13,303 nt of DNA from Polaromonas sp. (GTDB lineage Bacteria > Pseudomonadota > Gammaproteobacteria > Burkholderiales > Burkholderiaceae_C): contig JAQGMN010000441.1 of assembly GCA_028292345.1 (NCBI GenBank), positions 1 through 13,303 on the forward strand, read 5' to 3'. The position numbers were made by a program, and so were the translations under genes. Below, piece by piece: positions 6,148 to 12,749 of the stretch. A model generated the notes under the pieces. It was not told where the DNA came from, ran no database searches, and saw nothing but the letters and a program-made list of their open reading frames with translations. Within the stretch, counting starts at the first letter, position 1. The number at the start of each line of letters is the position of its first letter.

Positions 6148-6153
6148 TACTAT
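6148..6153 (+). promoter_or_regulatory. Candidate -10 element of the acyl-CoA ligase/Liv operon
   Basis: TACTAT, matching TATAAT at four of six positions, predicts a start near 6160 and a leader of about 53 nt. There is no recognisable -35 hexamer at 17 bp, as expected for an activator-dependent promoter; the TTGTC-N8-GACAA palindrome overlaps that region. Confidence 0.4.
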
Positions 6154-6165
6154 TCGCTCCTCACA

Positions 6166-6190
6166 GCAGATTTTTTCAAAAAAATGCTGC
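6166..6190 (+). other. Predicted 5' leader hairpin of the operon mRNA
   Basis: GCAG (6166-6169) pairs with CTGC (6187-6190), then after a bulged G the A+T6 run pairs with A7+T, closing a small loop. It would sit a few bases from the predicted mRNA 5' end and 8 nt before the GGAGAG ribosome binding site (6198-6203). Such 5' stems often protect mRNA from decay; that role is an inference. Confidence 0.4.
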
Positions 6191-6212
6191 CTTACCTGGA
6201 GAGAAGACCCGG

Positions 6213-8159
6213 ATGCAGACCACATTTCCCCAATTGCTGCTCAAGCATGCCGCCGACCGTCCGTCGGCGCCCGCCATGCGCGAGAAAGAATACGGCATCT
6301 GGCAGGCGCACAGCTGGTCGGCGCTGGCCACGCTGGTCGGCCAGCTGGCCGCCGGACTGAGCCAGGCTGGCCTGAAGCGCGGCGAGCACATGGTCGTGAT
6401 TGGCGCCAATCGCCCGCGCCTGTACGCCACCATGCTGGCGGTGCAGTCGCTGGGCGCGGTGCCGGTGCCGCTGTACCAGGACGCGGTCGGCGCCGAATGC
6501 GTGTTTCCGCTGAACAATGCCGAAGTCCGCTTTGCCATGGTCGAGGACCAGGAGCAGGTGGACAAACTGGTCGAAATCCGCGACCGCTGCCCGCAGATTT
6601 CCAACATCTACTACGACGACCCGCGCGGCCTGCGCACCTACAGCGAGCCGGGCCTGGCCTCGCTCGATGCGCTGATCGAATCGGGCGCAGCCTTTGCCGC
6701 GCAGAACCCGCAGTGGTTTGCCACCGAAGTTGCGAGAATCCAGCCGGACGACGTGGCCGCGATGTTCTTCACTTCGGGCACCACCGGCAACCCCAAGGGC
6801 GTGGTGCACACCCACAGCACGCTGCTGGACCGCGCCACGGCCGGCGCCGATTTCGACAAGCTGACAAATGCCGAGGAAGTGCTGGCCTATCTGCCACCGG
6901 CCTGGATCGGCCAGAACATCTTCAGCTATGCCCAGTGGCTGGCGTGCGGCTATGTGGTGAACTGCCCCGAGTCGGCCAGCACCGTGACGATCGACCTGAA
7001 GGAAGTCGGACCGACCTACTATTTCGCCCCGCCCCGGGTGTTTGAAGGGCTGCTGACCAGCGTGATGATCCGCATGGAAGACGCAGGCAGCCTCAAGCGC
7101 AAGATGTTCGAAGCGTGCATGAACGTCGCCCGGCGCGTCGGCCCGGCGCTGATGAACGGCGACCCGGTAGGCAGCCTGGACCGCCTCAAATATGCCCTCG
7201 GCAATGTGCTGGTCTACGGCCCGCTGCGCAACAACCTGGGCTTCAGCCGGGTGCGCGTGGCCTATACCGCCGGCGAGGCCATCGGCCCCGACCTGTTCAG
7301 CTTTTACCGCTCGATCGGCATCAACCTGAAGCAGCTCTACGGCTCGACCGAGACCGCCGTGTTCGTCTGCCTGCAGCCCGACAACCAGGCGCGCGCCGAC
7401 ACCGTCGGCGTGCCGATTCGCGGCGTGCAGATCAAGGTCGCCGACAACGGCGAGATCATGGTCAAGTCGGCCGGACTGCTCAAGGAATACTACAAAAACC
7501 CCAAGGCGACGGCCGAGGTGCTGACCGCCGACGGCTGGTACCACACCAGCGACGCCGGTTTCCTCGACGCGCACGGCCACCTGAAGATCATCGACCGCGT
7601 CAAGGACGTCGGCCGCATCAGGGGCGGTCCGAACGACGGCGCCATGTTCGCGCCCAAGTATGTCGAGAACAAGCTCAAGTTCTTTCCGTTCATCAAGGAA
7701 GTCGTGGCCCTTGGCGACGGCCGCGAGCGGGTTTGCGTGATGATCAACATCGACTTCGACGCCGTCGGCAACTGGGCCGAGCGGCGCAACCTGCCCTATG
7801 CCGGCTACACCGACCTGGCGCAAAAGCCCGAGGTCTACCAGCTGATGAAGGAATGCGTCGAGAAGGTCAATGCCGACCTGGCGACCGATGCGCTGCTGGC
7901 CGGCAGCCAGGTCAGCCGCTTCCTGGTGCTGCACAAGGAACTCGATGCCGACGACGGCGAACTCACGCGGACCAACAAGGTGCGGCGCGGCTTCATCGCC
8001 GACAAGTACGGCGTGCTGGTCGAGGCGCTGTATGCCGGGCGCACCGAGCAGTTCATCGAAACCGTCGTCAAGTTCGAGGACGGCCGCACCGGCAGCGTCA
8101 GCGCCACGCTCAAGCTCCTTGATGCCAAAACGTTTTCTACAGTGAAGGCAGCAGCATGA
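6213..8159 (+). CDS. AMP-forming acyl-CoA ligase, long-chain fatty-acid-CoA synthetase type
   Basis: This 648-aa ANL-superfamily enzyme should form an acyl-AMP from a carboxylic acid and ATP, then transfer the acyl group to CoA. Motifs: P-loop T-S-G-T-T-G-N-P-K-G at 187-196, Y-G-S-T-E-T at 376-381, hinge region H-T-S-D-A-G-F-L-D ... I-I-D-R-V-K-D (D-R instead of the common G-R, as I recall for the COG1022 long-chain group), and the catalytic A10 lysine, K589, in T-R-T-N-K-V-R-R. About 40 residues follow the usual C-terminal end, including E-D-G-R-T-G-S-V-S-A-T. The start is set by GGAGAG 9 nt upstream. Its stop overlaps the next gene's start (ATGA). Being first in a Liv-type ABC operon suggests it activates the imported acid; whether that is aliphatic or aromatic cannot be told from sequence. 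There is no membrane segment, so it should be cytosolic. Confidence 0.9.
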   Translation: MQTTFPQLLLKHAADRPSAPAMREKEYGIWQAHSWSALATLVGQLAAGLSQAGLKRGEHMVVIGANRPRLYATMLAVQSLGAVPVPLYQDAVGAECVFPLNNAEVRFAMVEDQEQVDKLVEIRDRCPQISNIYYDDPRGLRTYSEPGLASLDALIESGAAFAAQNPQWFATEVARIQPDDVAAMFFTSGTTGNPKGVVHTHSTLLDRATAGADFDKLTNAEEVLAYLPPAWIGQNIFSYAQWLACGYVVNCPESASTVTIDLKEVGPTYYFAPPRVFEGLLTSVMIRMEDAGSLKRKMFEACMNVARRVGPALMNGDPVGSLDRLKYALGNVLVYGPLRNNLGFSRVRVAYTAGEAIGPDLFSFYRSIGINLKQLYGSTETAVFVCLQPDNQARADTVGVPIRGVQIKVADNGEIMVKSAGLLKEYYKNPKATAEVLTADGWYHTSDAGFLDAHGHLKIIDRVKDVGRIRGGPNDGAMFAPKYVENKLKFFPFIKEVVALGDGRERVCVMINIDFDAVGNWAERRNLPYAGYTDLAQKPEVYQLMKECVEKVNADLATDALLAGSQVSRFLVLHKELDADDGELTRTNKVRRGFIADKYGVLVEALYAGRTEQFIETVVKFEDGRTGSVSATLKLLDAKTFSTVKAAA

Positions 8160-9058
8160 GCACCAGTCGTGATTCAGATCTTCCCCCGCCAGTTCAAGCC
8201 GCTGAACCGGCTTTGCCGGGCAGCAGGCGGGCGGCCCCCCCGGGGGGCAGCGCATTACACGAAGTGAAAAGCGTGGGGGCTAAAAAAACCGGCGACGTCA
8301 TCCTGGACGTCAACAACATCAGCCTGCGCTTTGGCGGCGTCAAGGCGCTGACCGACATTTCCTTCAATGTGAAGGAGCATGAGATCCGCTCCATCATCGG
8401 CCCCAACGGCGCCGGCAAGAGCTCGATGCTCAACTGCATCAACGGCGTGTACACGCCGCAGGAAGGCTCGATCACCTTTCGCGGCCAGAAGTTCTCGCAC
8501 ATGTCCTCGCGCCAGGTGGCCGAGATGGGCGTGGCCCGCACCTTCCAGAACCTGGCGCTGTTCAAGGGCATGAGCGTGATCGACAACATCATGACCGGCC
8601 GCAACCTGAAGATCAAAAGCAACCTGTTCATGCAGGCGCTGCGCATCGGCCCGGCCGAGCGCGAGGAAACGCGCCACCGCGAGTTTGTCGAGGGCATCAT
8701 CGATTTCCTAGAAATCCAGGCCTTTCGCAAGACGCCGGTCGGCCAGCTGCCCTACGGCCTGCAAAAGCGGGTGGACCTGGGCCGCGCGCTGGCGATGGAG
8801 CCGCAGGTGCTGCTGCTCGACGAGCCGATGGCCGGCATGAACGTCGAGGAAAAGCAGGACATGTGCCGCTTCATCCTGGACGTGAACGAGGAATTCGGCA
8901 CGACCATCGTGCTGATCGAGCACGACATGGGGGTGGTGATGGACATTTCCGACCGCGTGGTGGTGCTTGACTACGGCAAGAAGATCGGCGACGGCGAGCC
9001 CGAAGAGGTCCGCAACAACCCCGATGTCATCAGCGCCTACCTCGGCGTGGGGCATTGA
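8156..9058 (+). CDS. livG: Branched-chain-amino-acid-type ABC transporter ATPase, LivG-like, with a repeat-derived N-terminal extension
   Basis: This 300-aa protein is one of two ATPases of the HAAT-type importer. Motifs: Walker A G-P-N-G-A-G-K-S (82-89), Q-loop region R-T-F-Q-N-L-A-L-F, signature L-P-Y-G-L-Q-K-R (198-205), Walker B V-L-L-L-D-E-P (D222-E223), and H-loop I-E-H-D-M-G. The A-Y-L-G-V-G-H ending is typical of LivG. The domain proper begins near residue 48 (V-I-L-D-V-N-N-I-S-L-R-F-G-G), so about 45 residues precede it, far more than usual. Residues 19-42 come from the same repeat that interrupts kdpB. The ATG at 8156 is preferred because it overlaps the ligase stop (ATGA) and has GAAGG about 7 nt upstream. 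In-frame GTG codons at the repeat's end are possible alternative starts that would drop the extension. The gene symbol denotes family, not proven substrate. Confidence 0.92.
   Translation: MSTSRDSDLPPPVQAAEPALPGSRRAAPPGGSALHEVKSVGAKKTGDVILDVNNISLRFGGVKALTDISFNVKEHEIRSIIGPNGAGKSSMLNCINGVYTPQEGSITFRGQKFSHMSSRQVAEMGVARTFQNLALFKGMSVIDNIMTGRNLKIKSNLFMQALRIGPAEREETRHREFVEGIIDFLEIQAFRKTPVGQLPYGLQKRVDLGRALAMEPQVLLLDEPMAGMNVEEKQDMCRFILDVNEEFGTTIVLIEHDMGVVMDISDRVVVLDYGKKIGDGEPEEVRNNPDVISAYLGVGH
8210..8281 (+). repeat. Dispersed hairpin repeat at the 5' end of the livG-like gene (copy 2)
   Basis: Bases 8233-8281 match the complement of 2629-2677 at 41 of 49 positions, including the C-run/G-run hairpin and the 'aagcgtggggg' end. 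Upstream, CTTTGCC at 8211-8217 looks like a remnant of the variable inverted-repeat arm that is intact in the kdpB copy; the other arm is not recognisable. It encodes about residues 19-42 of the ATPase, in the same frame and orientation as the kdpB copy. Confidence 0.82.
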
Positions 9059-9086
9059 GGATGTCCCGATCGTGTATTGCATCTAG

Positions 9087-9181
9087 CTCCTTCCCCCTCT
9101 GGGGGAAGGCTGGGATGGGGGCTTTTCCGCTCGCGCCCAGTGCTCGCCCCCACCCCAACCCTCCCCCAAAGGGGGAGGGAG
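9087..9181. repeat. Large inverted repeat (two 36-nt arms) between livG and livH
   Basis: Arms 9087-9122 and 9146-9181 are complementary at 31 of 36 positions, separated by a 23-nt spacer; all five differences are transitions. Each arm also folds by itself: CTTCCCCC-tct-GGGGGAAG on the left and CCCTCCCCC-aaa-GGGGGAGGG on the right. It occupies nearly all of the 133-nt gap after the livG stop. The layout resembles MITE-like intergenic repeats common in betaproteobacteria (from memory). No transposase gene is nearby. Confidence 0.85.
9171..9181 (+). promoter_or_regulatory. livH ribosome binding site lying within the repeat arm
   Basis: GGGGGAGGGAG, 10 nt before the ATG at 9192, is the only purine-rich stretch close to the livH start, apart from its immediate 'aaag' continuation. 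It is the end of the right arm of the inverted repeat, so it can pair either with the adjacent C-run (9161-9167) or with the left arm. Confidence 0.6.
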
Positions 9182-9191
9182 AAAGAATCAA

Positions 9192-10121
9192 ATGGCTTTT
9201 TTCCTAGAAACCCTGATTGGCGGCCTGATGGCCGGCATGCTGTATTCGCTGGTGGCGCTCGGCTTCGTGCTGATCTACAAGGCGTCGGGCGTGTTCAACT
9301 TCGCGCAGGGCGCGATGGTGCTGTTCGCGGCGCTGGCGATGGCGCGCTTTTCGGAGTGGGTTCCAAAATGGACCGGCATCGACAACCTGTTCGTCGCCAA
9401 CCTGATCGCCTTTGCGATTGCCGGCGTGCTGATGTTCGTCGTCGCCTGGCTGATCGAGCGCCTGGTGCTGCGCCACCTGGTGAACCAGGAAGGCGCGACG
9501 CTCCTGATGGCCACGCTGGGCATTGCCTATTTCCTCGAAGGCCTGGGTCAGACGCTGTTTGGCAGCGACATCTACAAGATCGACATCGGCATGCCGAAGG
9601 ACCCGATCTTCATGCTCGACTCCGTGTTCCAGGGCGGCATCCTGGTCAACAAGGAAGATGTGATCGCCGCCGGCATTGCCGCGGGCCTGGTCATCCTGCT
9701 GAGCATCTTCTTTCAGAAAACCACCACCGGCCGCGCCCTGCGCGCGGTGGCCGACGACCACCAGGCGGCGCAGTCCATCGGCATTCCGCTCAACCGCATC
9801 TGGGTCATCGTCTGGTGCGTGGCCGGCCTGGTCGCGCTGGTGTCGGGAATGATCTGGGGCTCCAAGCTGGGCGTGCAGTTCTCGCTGACCACGATTGCGC
9901 TGCGCGCGCTGCCGGTGGTGATCCTGGGCGGACTGACCTCGGTGCCCGGCGCGATTCTGGGCGGGCTGATCATCGGCGTGGGCGAGAAGCTGTCCGAAGT
10001 TTACCTGGGCCCTTATGTGGGCGGCGGCATCGAGATCTGGTTCGCGTATGTGCTGGCGCTGGTGTTTTTGCTGTTCCGCCCGCAAGGCCTGTTTGGCGAG
10101 AAGATCATCGATCGCGTCTGA
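9192..10121 (+). CDS. livH: Branched-chain-amino-acid-type ABC transporter permease, LivH-like
   Basis: This 309-aa inner-membrane permease is one half of the HAAT importer's membrane channel. It shows about eight hydrophobic spans, the family N-terminus (L-I-G-G-L-M-A-G-M-L-Y-S-L-V-A-L-G-F-V-L-I-Y), F-N-F-A-Q-G-A-M-V near residue 40, the cytoplasmic coupling loop T-T-G-R-A-L-R-A-V-A-D-D (178-189) that contacts the ATPases, I-L-G-G-L-T-S-V-P-G-A-I-L-G-G, and the terminal L-F-R-P-Q-G-L-F-G. Length is normal and no residue stands out as missing. It lies 133 nt after the livG-like gene, the gap being filled by an inverted repeat, and 26 nt before livM. The symbol reflects family membership; the substrate need not be an amino acid given the ligase in the operon. 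Confidence 0.93.
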   Translation: MAFFLETLIGGLMAGMLYSLVALGFVLIYKASGVFNFAQGAMVLFAALAMARFSEWVPKWTGIDNLFVANLIAFAIAGVLMFVVAWLIERLVLRHLVNQEGATLLMATLGIAYFLEGLGQTLFGSDIYKIDIGMPKDPIFMLDSVFQGGILVNKEDVIAAGIAAGLVILLSIFFQKTTTGRALRAVADDHQAAQSIGIPLNRIWVIVWCVAGLVALVSGMIWGSKLGVQFSLTTIALRALPVVILGGLTSVPGAILGGLIIGVGEKLSEVYLGPYVGGGIEIWFAYVLALVFLLFRPQGLFGEKIIDRV

Positions 10122-10147
10122 ACTCATAAGAAGAACAAGGAACCCAC

Positions 10148-11224
10148 ATGCTCTACCGCGAAAACGGCCAGTTCAAGACGACCTACCGGGCCGACCAGCA
10201 GATCTTCCCGATCACGCAGGACCGCGTTGCCATCGGCCTGATGCTGCTGTTTGCCTTCATCGCCGTGCCGCTCCTGGCAAGCGACTACCTCTACGCCTCC
10301 ATCCTGATTCCGCTGTGCATCATGTCGCTGGCGGCCATCGGGGTGAACATCCTGGTCGGCTACTGCGGCCAGATCTCGCTCGGTTCGGGCGCCTTCATGG
10401 CGGTCGGGGCCTACGGCGCCTACAACTTCTTCGTCCGCATTCCCGGCATGCCCTTGATCCCGACGGTCATCCTGGGCGGCTTTTGCGCCATGGCCTTCGG
10501 CATTTTGTTCGGCCTGCCCAGCCTGCGCGTCAAGGGCCTTTACCTGGCCGTGGCCACGCTGGCGGCGCAGTTCTTCAGCGACTGGATGTTCCTGCGCATC
10601 AAGTGGCTGACCAACGACTCGGCGTCGGGTTCGGTGTCGGTGACCCAGCTGCAGGTGTTCGGCCTGCCGATCCAGAGCCCGGTGTCCAAGTACCTGCTCT
10701 GCCTGGCGATCCTGGTGGTGGTGGCGCTGCTGGCCAAGAACCTGGTGCGCGGCGCCATCGGCCGCGAGTGGATGGCGATCCGCGACATGGACGTGGCCGC
10801 CTCGGTGATCGGCATCCGCCCCATGTACGCCAAGCTCAGCGCCTTTGCGGTCAGCTCCTTCATCATCGGCATGGCCGGCGCGCTGTGGGCCTTCGTGCAC
10901 CTGGGTTCGTGGGAGCCGGCGGCGTTCTCGGTCGAGATCTCGTTTCGCCTGCTGTTCATGGTGATCATCGGCGGCCTGGGCTCGATCATGGGCGGCTTCT
11001 TCGGCGCGGCCTTCATCGTCGTGCTGCCGATTGCGCTGAACCGCTTTTTGCCGGCCTTCATGGGCATTTTCGGCATTGAGATTTCGACCGCCGGCGTGTC
11101 GCATGCCGAGCTGATGATTTTTGGCGGCCTGATCGTCTGGTTCCTGATCGTCGAGCCGCATGGCCTGGCCCGGCTGTGGTCGATGGCCAAGCAGAAGCTG
11201 CGCCTCTGGCCTTTTCCCCATTGA
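10148..11224 (+). CDS. livM: Branched-chain-amino-acid-type ABC transporter permease, LivM-like
   Basis: This 358-aa protein is the second permease and should pair with the LivH-like protein. It has a polar N-terminus of about 28 residues and then some eight to ten spans. Family blocks are G-Y-C-G-Q-I-S-L-G-S-G-A-F-M-A-V-G-A-Y (from about residue 72), G-L-P-S-L-R-V-K-G-L-Y-L-A-V-A-T-L-A, the coupling loop G-R-E-W-M-A-I-R-D-M-D-V-A-A (about 205-218), and I-I-G-G-L-G-S-I-M-G-G-F-F-G-A. The tail ends V-E-P-H-G-L-A-R-L-W. AAGGAA 5 nt before the ATG is the ribosome binding site. It follows livH by 26 nt and precedes the binding-protein gene by 67 nt. The sequence looks intact. Confidence 0.93.
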   Translation: MLYRENGQFKTTYRADQQIFPITQDRVAIGLMLLFAFIAVPLLASDYLYASILIPLCIMSLAAIGVNILVGYCGQISLGSGAFMAVGAYGAYNFFVRIPGMPLIPTVILGGFCAMAFGILFGLPSLRVKGLYLAVATLAAQFFSDWMFLRIKWLTNDSASGSVSVTQLQVFGLPIQSPVSKYLLCLAILVVVALLAKNLVRGAIGREWMAIRDMDVAASVIGIRPMYAKLSAFAVSSFIIGMAGALWAFVHLGSWEPAAFSVEISFRLLFMVIIGGLGSIMGGFFGAAFIVVLPIALNRFLPAFMGIFGIEISTAGVSHAELMIFGGLIVWFLIVEPHGLARLWSMAKQKLRLWPFPH

Positions 11225-11291
11225 ATGCATTCATTCATTGCACCCCCCGTTTTTCACCGTGCTTCCACACTTTCATTCCAAGGAGACATCC

Positions 11292-12620
11292 ATGAAGCTT
11301 TCGAAACTCGTGATCGCTGCGGCCGCGGTCGCCGCTGGGGCAGCGTCGCTGTCCACCAGCGCCTTTGCGCAGGCCAAGGAGCAGTTCTTCCCGCTGCTGT
11401 CGTACCGCACCGGCCCCTACGCGCCCAACGGCACGCCCTGGGCCAACGGCAAGCAGGACTACATCAAGATGGTCAATGCGCGCGACGGCGGCGTGAACGG
11501 CGTCAAGCTGACGTTCGAGGAATGCGAAACCGGCTACGCCACCGACCGCGGCGTGGAATGCTATGAGCGCCTGAAAAACCGGCCCGGCGTGGCGCTGTTC
11601 GATCCGCAGGCGACCGGCATCACCTTTGCGCTGACGGAAAAGGTGCCCGTGGACAAAGTCCCGCTGATCACGCTGGGCTACGGCCTGTCGGTGGCGCAGG
11701 ACGGCATGGCCTTCAAGTGGAACTTCCCGCTGATGGGCAGCTACTGGACCGGCGCCGACATCCTGGTGCAGCACATCGCCAAGAGCGCCGGCGGCGCGGA
11801 CAAGCTCAAGGGCAAGAAGATCGCGCTGGTCTACCACGACAGCCCGTTCGGCAAGGAGCCGATTCCGCTGCTGCAGGAGCGCGCAAAGATGCACGGCTTC
11901 GAGCTGCAGCTGCTGCCGGTCACCGCGCCCGGCGTCGAGCAGAAAGCCACCTGGCTGCAGGTGCGCCAGAGCCGGCCTGACTATGTGATGCTGTGGGGCT
12001 GGGGCGTGATGAACTCCACCGCGCTGAAGGAAGCGCAGGCCACCGGCTTTCCGCGCGACAAGCTCTACGGCGTGTGGTGGGCCGGTGCCGAGCCGGACGT
12101 GCGCGATGTGGGCGAAGGCGCCAAGGGCTACCAGGCGCTCGCGCTCAATGGCTCGGGCACCGAATCCAAGGTCATGCAGGACATTCTCAAGCTGGTGCAC
12201 GACAAGGGCCAGGGCACCGGGCCGAAGGACGAAGTCGGCTCGGTGCTGTACACCCGCGGCGCGATCATCCAGATGCTGAGCATCGAGTCGGTGCGCCGCG
12301 CGCAGGAGCGTTTCGGCAAGGGCAAGGTCATGACCGGCGAGCAGGTGCGCTGGGGCATGGAAAACCTGGCCCTCGACCAGAAAAAGCTCGACGCGCTCGG
12401 CTTTGCCGGCGTGATGCGTCCGCTGTCCACCAGCTGCGCCGACCACATGGGCTCGACCTGGGCGCGCGTGCAGACCTGGGACGGCAAGAAGTGGAACATG
12501 ACCTCCGACTGGTACCAGTCGGACGACCAGATCATCAAGCCGCTGGTGAAGACGGGCGCCGACAAGTACCTGGCCGACAAGAAGCTGACGCGCCGCACCG
12601 CAGCCGACTGCCAGTCCTGA
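11292..12620 (+). CDS. livJ: Periplasmic substrate-binding protein of the Liv-type ABC importer
   Basis: This 442-aa precursor is the ligand-binding component. A signal peptide is clear: K-L-S-K, a hydrophobic Ala-rich core, and a likely cut after A-F-A at residue 26. The mature part matches the Leu/Ile/Val-binding (Peripla_BP_6) fold, for example L-T-F-E-E-C-E-T-G-Y-A-T-D-R-G-V-E-C-Y-E-R-L, V-P-L-I-T-L-G-Y-G and K-G-K-K-I-A-L-V-Y-H-D-S-P-F-G-K-E. Cysteines at 78 and 90, and at 382 and 440, could form disulfides. The reading frame opens upstream at 11160, inside livM, but the ATG at 11292 is chosen because AGGAGA sits 5 nt ahead and it begins the signal peptide. It lacks the close E. coli LivJ look and is nearer to binding proteins found beside acyl-CoA ligases, so livJ denotes role only. 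A series of hairpins follows the gene. Confidence 0.92.
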   Translation: MKLSKLVIAAAAVAAGAASLSTSAFAQAKEQFFPLLSYRTGPYAPNGTPWANGKQDYIKMVNARDGGVNGVKLTFEECETGYATDRGVECYERLKNRPGVALFDPQATGITFALTEKVPVDKVPLITLGYGLSVAQDGMAFKWNFPLMGSYWTGADILVQHIAKSAGGADKLKGKKIALVYHDSPFGKEPIPLLQERAKMHGFELQLLPVTAPGVEQKATWLQVRQSRPDYVMLWGWGVMNSTALKEAQATGFPRDKLYGVWWAGAEPDVRDVGEGAKGYQALALNGSGTESKVMQDILKLVHDKGQGTGPKDEVGSVLYTRGAIIQMLSIESVRRAQERFGKGKVMTGEQVRWGMENLALDQKKLDALGFAGVMRPLSTSCADHMGSTWARVQTWDGKKWNMTSDWYQSDDQIIKPLVKTGADKYLADKKLTRRTAADCQS

Positions 12621-12632
12621 TGGCATGAGGCG

Positions 12633-12662
12633 CCCTGGCGCGGCGGCAGCGCCGTGCCAGGG
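12633..12662 (+). other. Intercistronic hairpin 1 after livJ
   Basis: CCCTGGC-GCGGCG, loop gcag, CGCCGT-GCCAGGG forms a 13-bp stem with one G-U pair, starting 13 nt after the livJ stop. No T-run follows, so it is more likely an mRNA-stabilising or partial-attenuation element than a terminator. Confidence 0.7.
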
Positions 12663-12663
12663 C

Positions 12664-12691
12664 CCTGCGGCTCCTTCCGGGAGCCGCCAGG
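12664..12691 (+). other. Intercistronic hairpin 2 after livJ
   Basis: GCGGCTCC (12667-12674), loop ttccg, GGAGCCGC (12680-12687) forms a perfect 8-bp stem, extended by CCT/AGG across a bulged C. It directly abuts hairpin 1. Confidence 0.65.
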
Positions 12692-12720
12692 TGAAAGGAC
12701 TGCGCGCAGCCCTTTCACTT
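12689..12720 (+). other. Intercistronic hairpin 3 before livF
   Basis: GTGAAAGG (12691-12698) pairs with CCTTTCAC (12711-12718), extended by A-T and G-T pairs outside and CTG/CAG inside after one A-C mismatch. It ends about 30 nt before the livF start and is followed by 'ggcac' instead of a U-tract. Its first bases overlap the end of the extended hairpin 2, so the two may compete. Confidence 0.65.
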
Positions 12721-12749
12721 GGCACAGACAGATTGACAAGAGAAACCCT

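Noticed and set aside
6192..8255. 687-codon open frame on the minus strand opposite the acyl-CoA ligase
   Set aside because: It is a mirror of a G/C-rich coding gene: low-complexity, His/Gln/Ala/Arg-rich, with no recognisable domain. The plus-strand frame has full ANL motifs, a ribosome binding site and operon context.
9087..9181. Insertion sequence or terminator between livG and livH
   Set aside because: There is no transposase, no clear target duplication, and no T-run after either stem; it is annotated as a non-autonomous inverted repeat.
11225..11291. Separate promoter for the binding-protein gene
   Set aside because: The 67-nt gap holds short 'attc' repeats and a good ribosome binding site but no convincing -35/-10 pair.
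12633..12720. Rho-independent terminator after livJ
   Set aside because: The stems are strong but none is followed by a run of T, and livF continues on the same strand; I kept them as mRNA structures.
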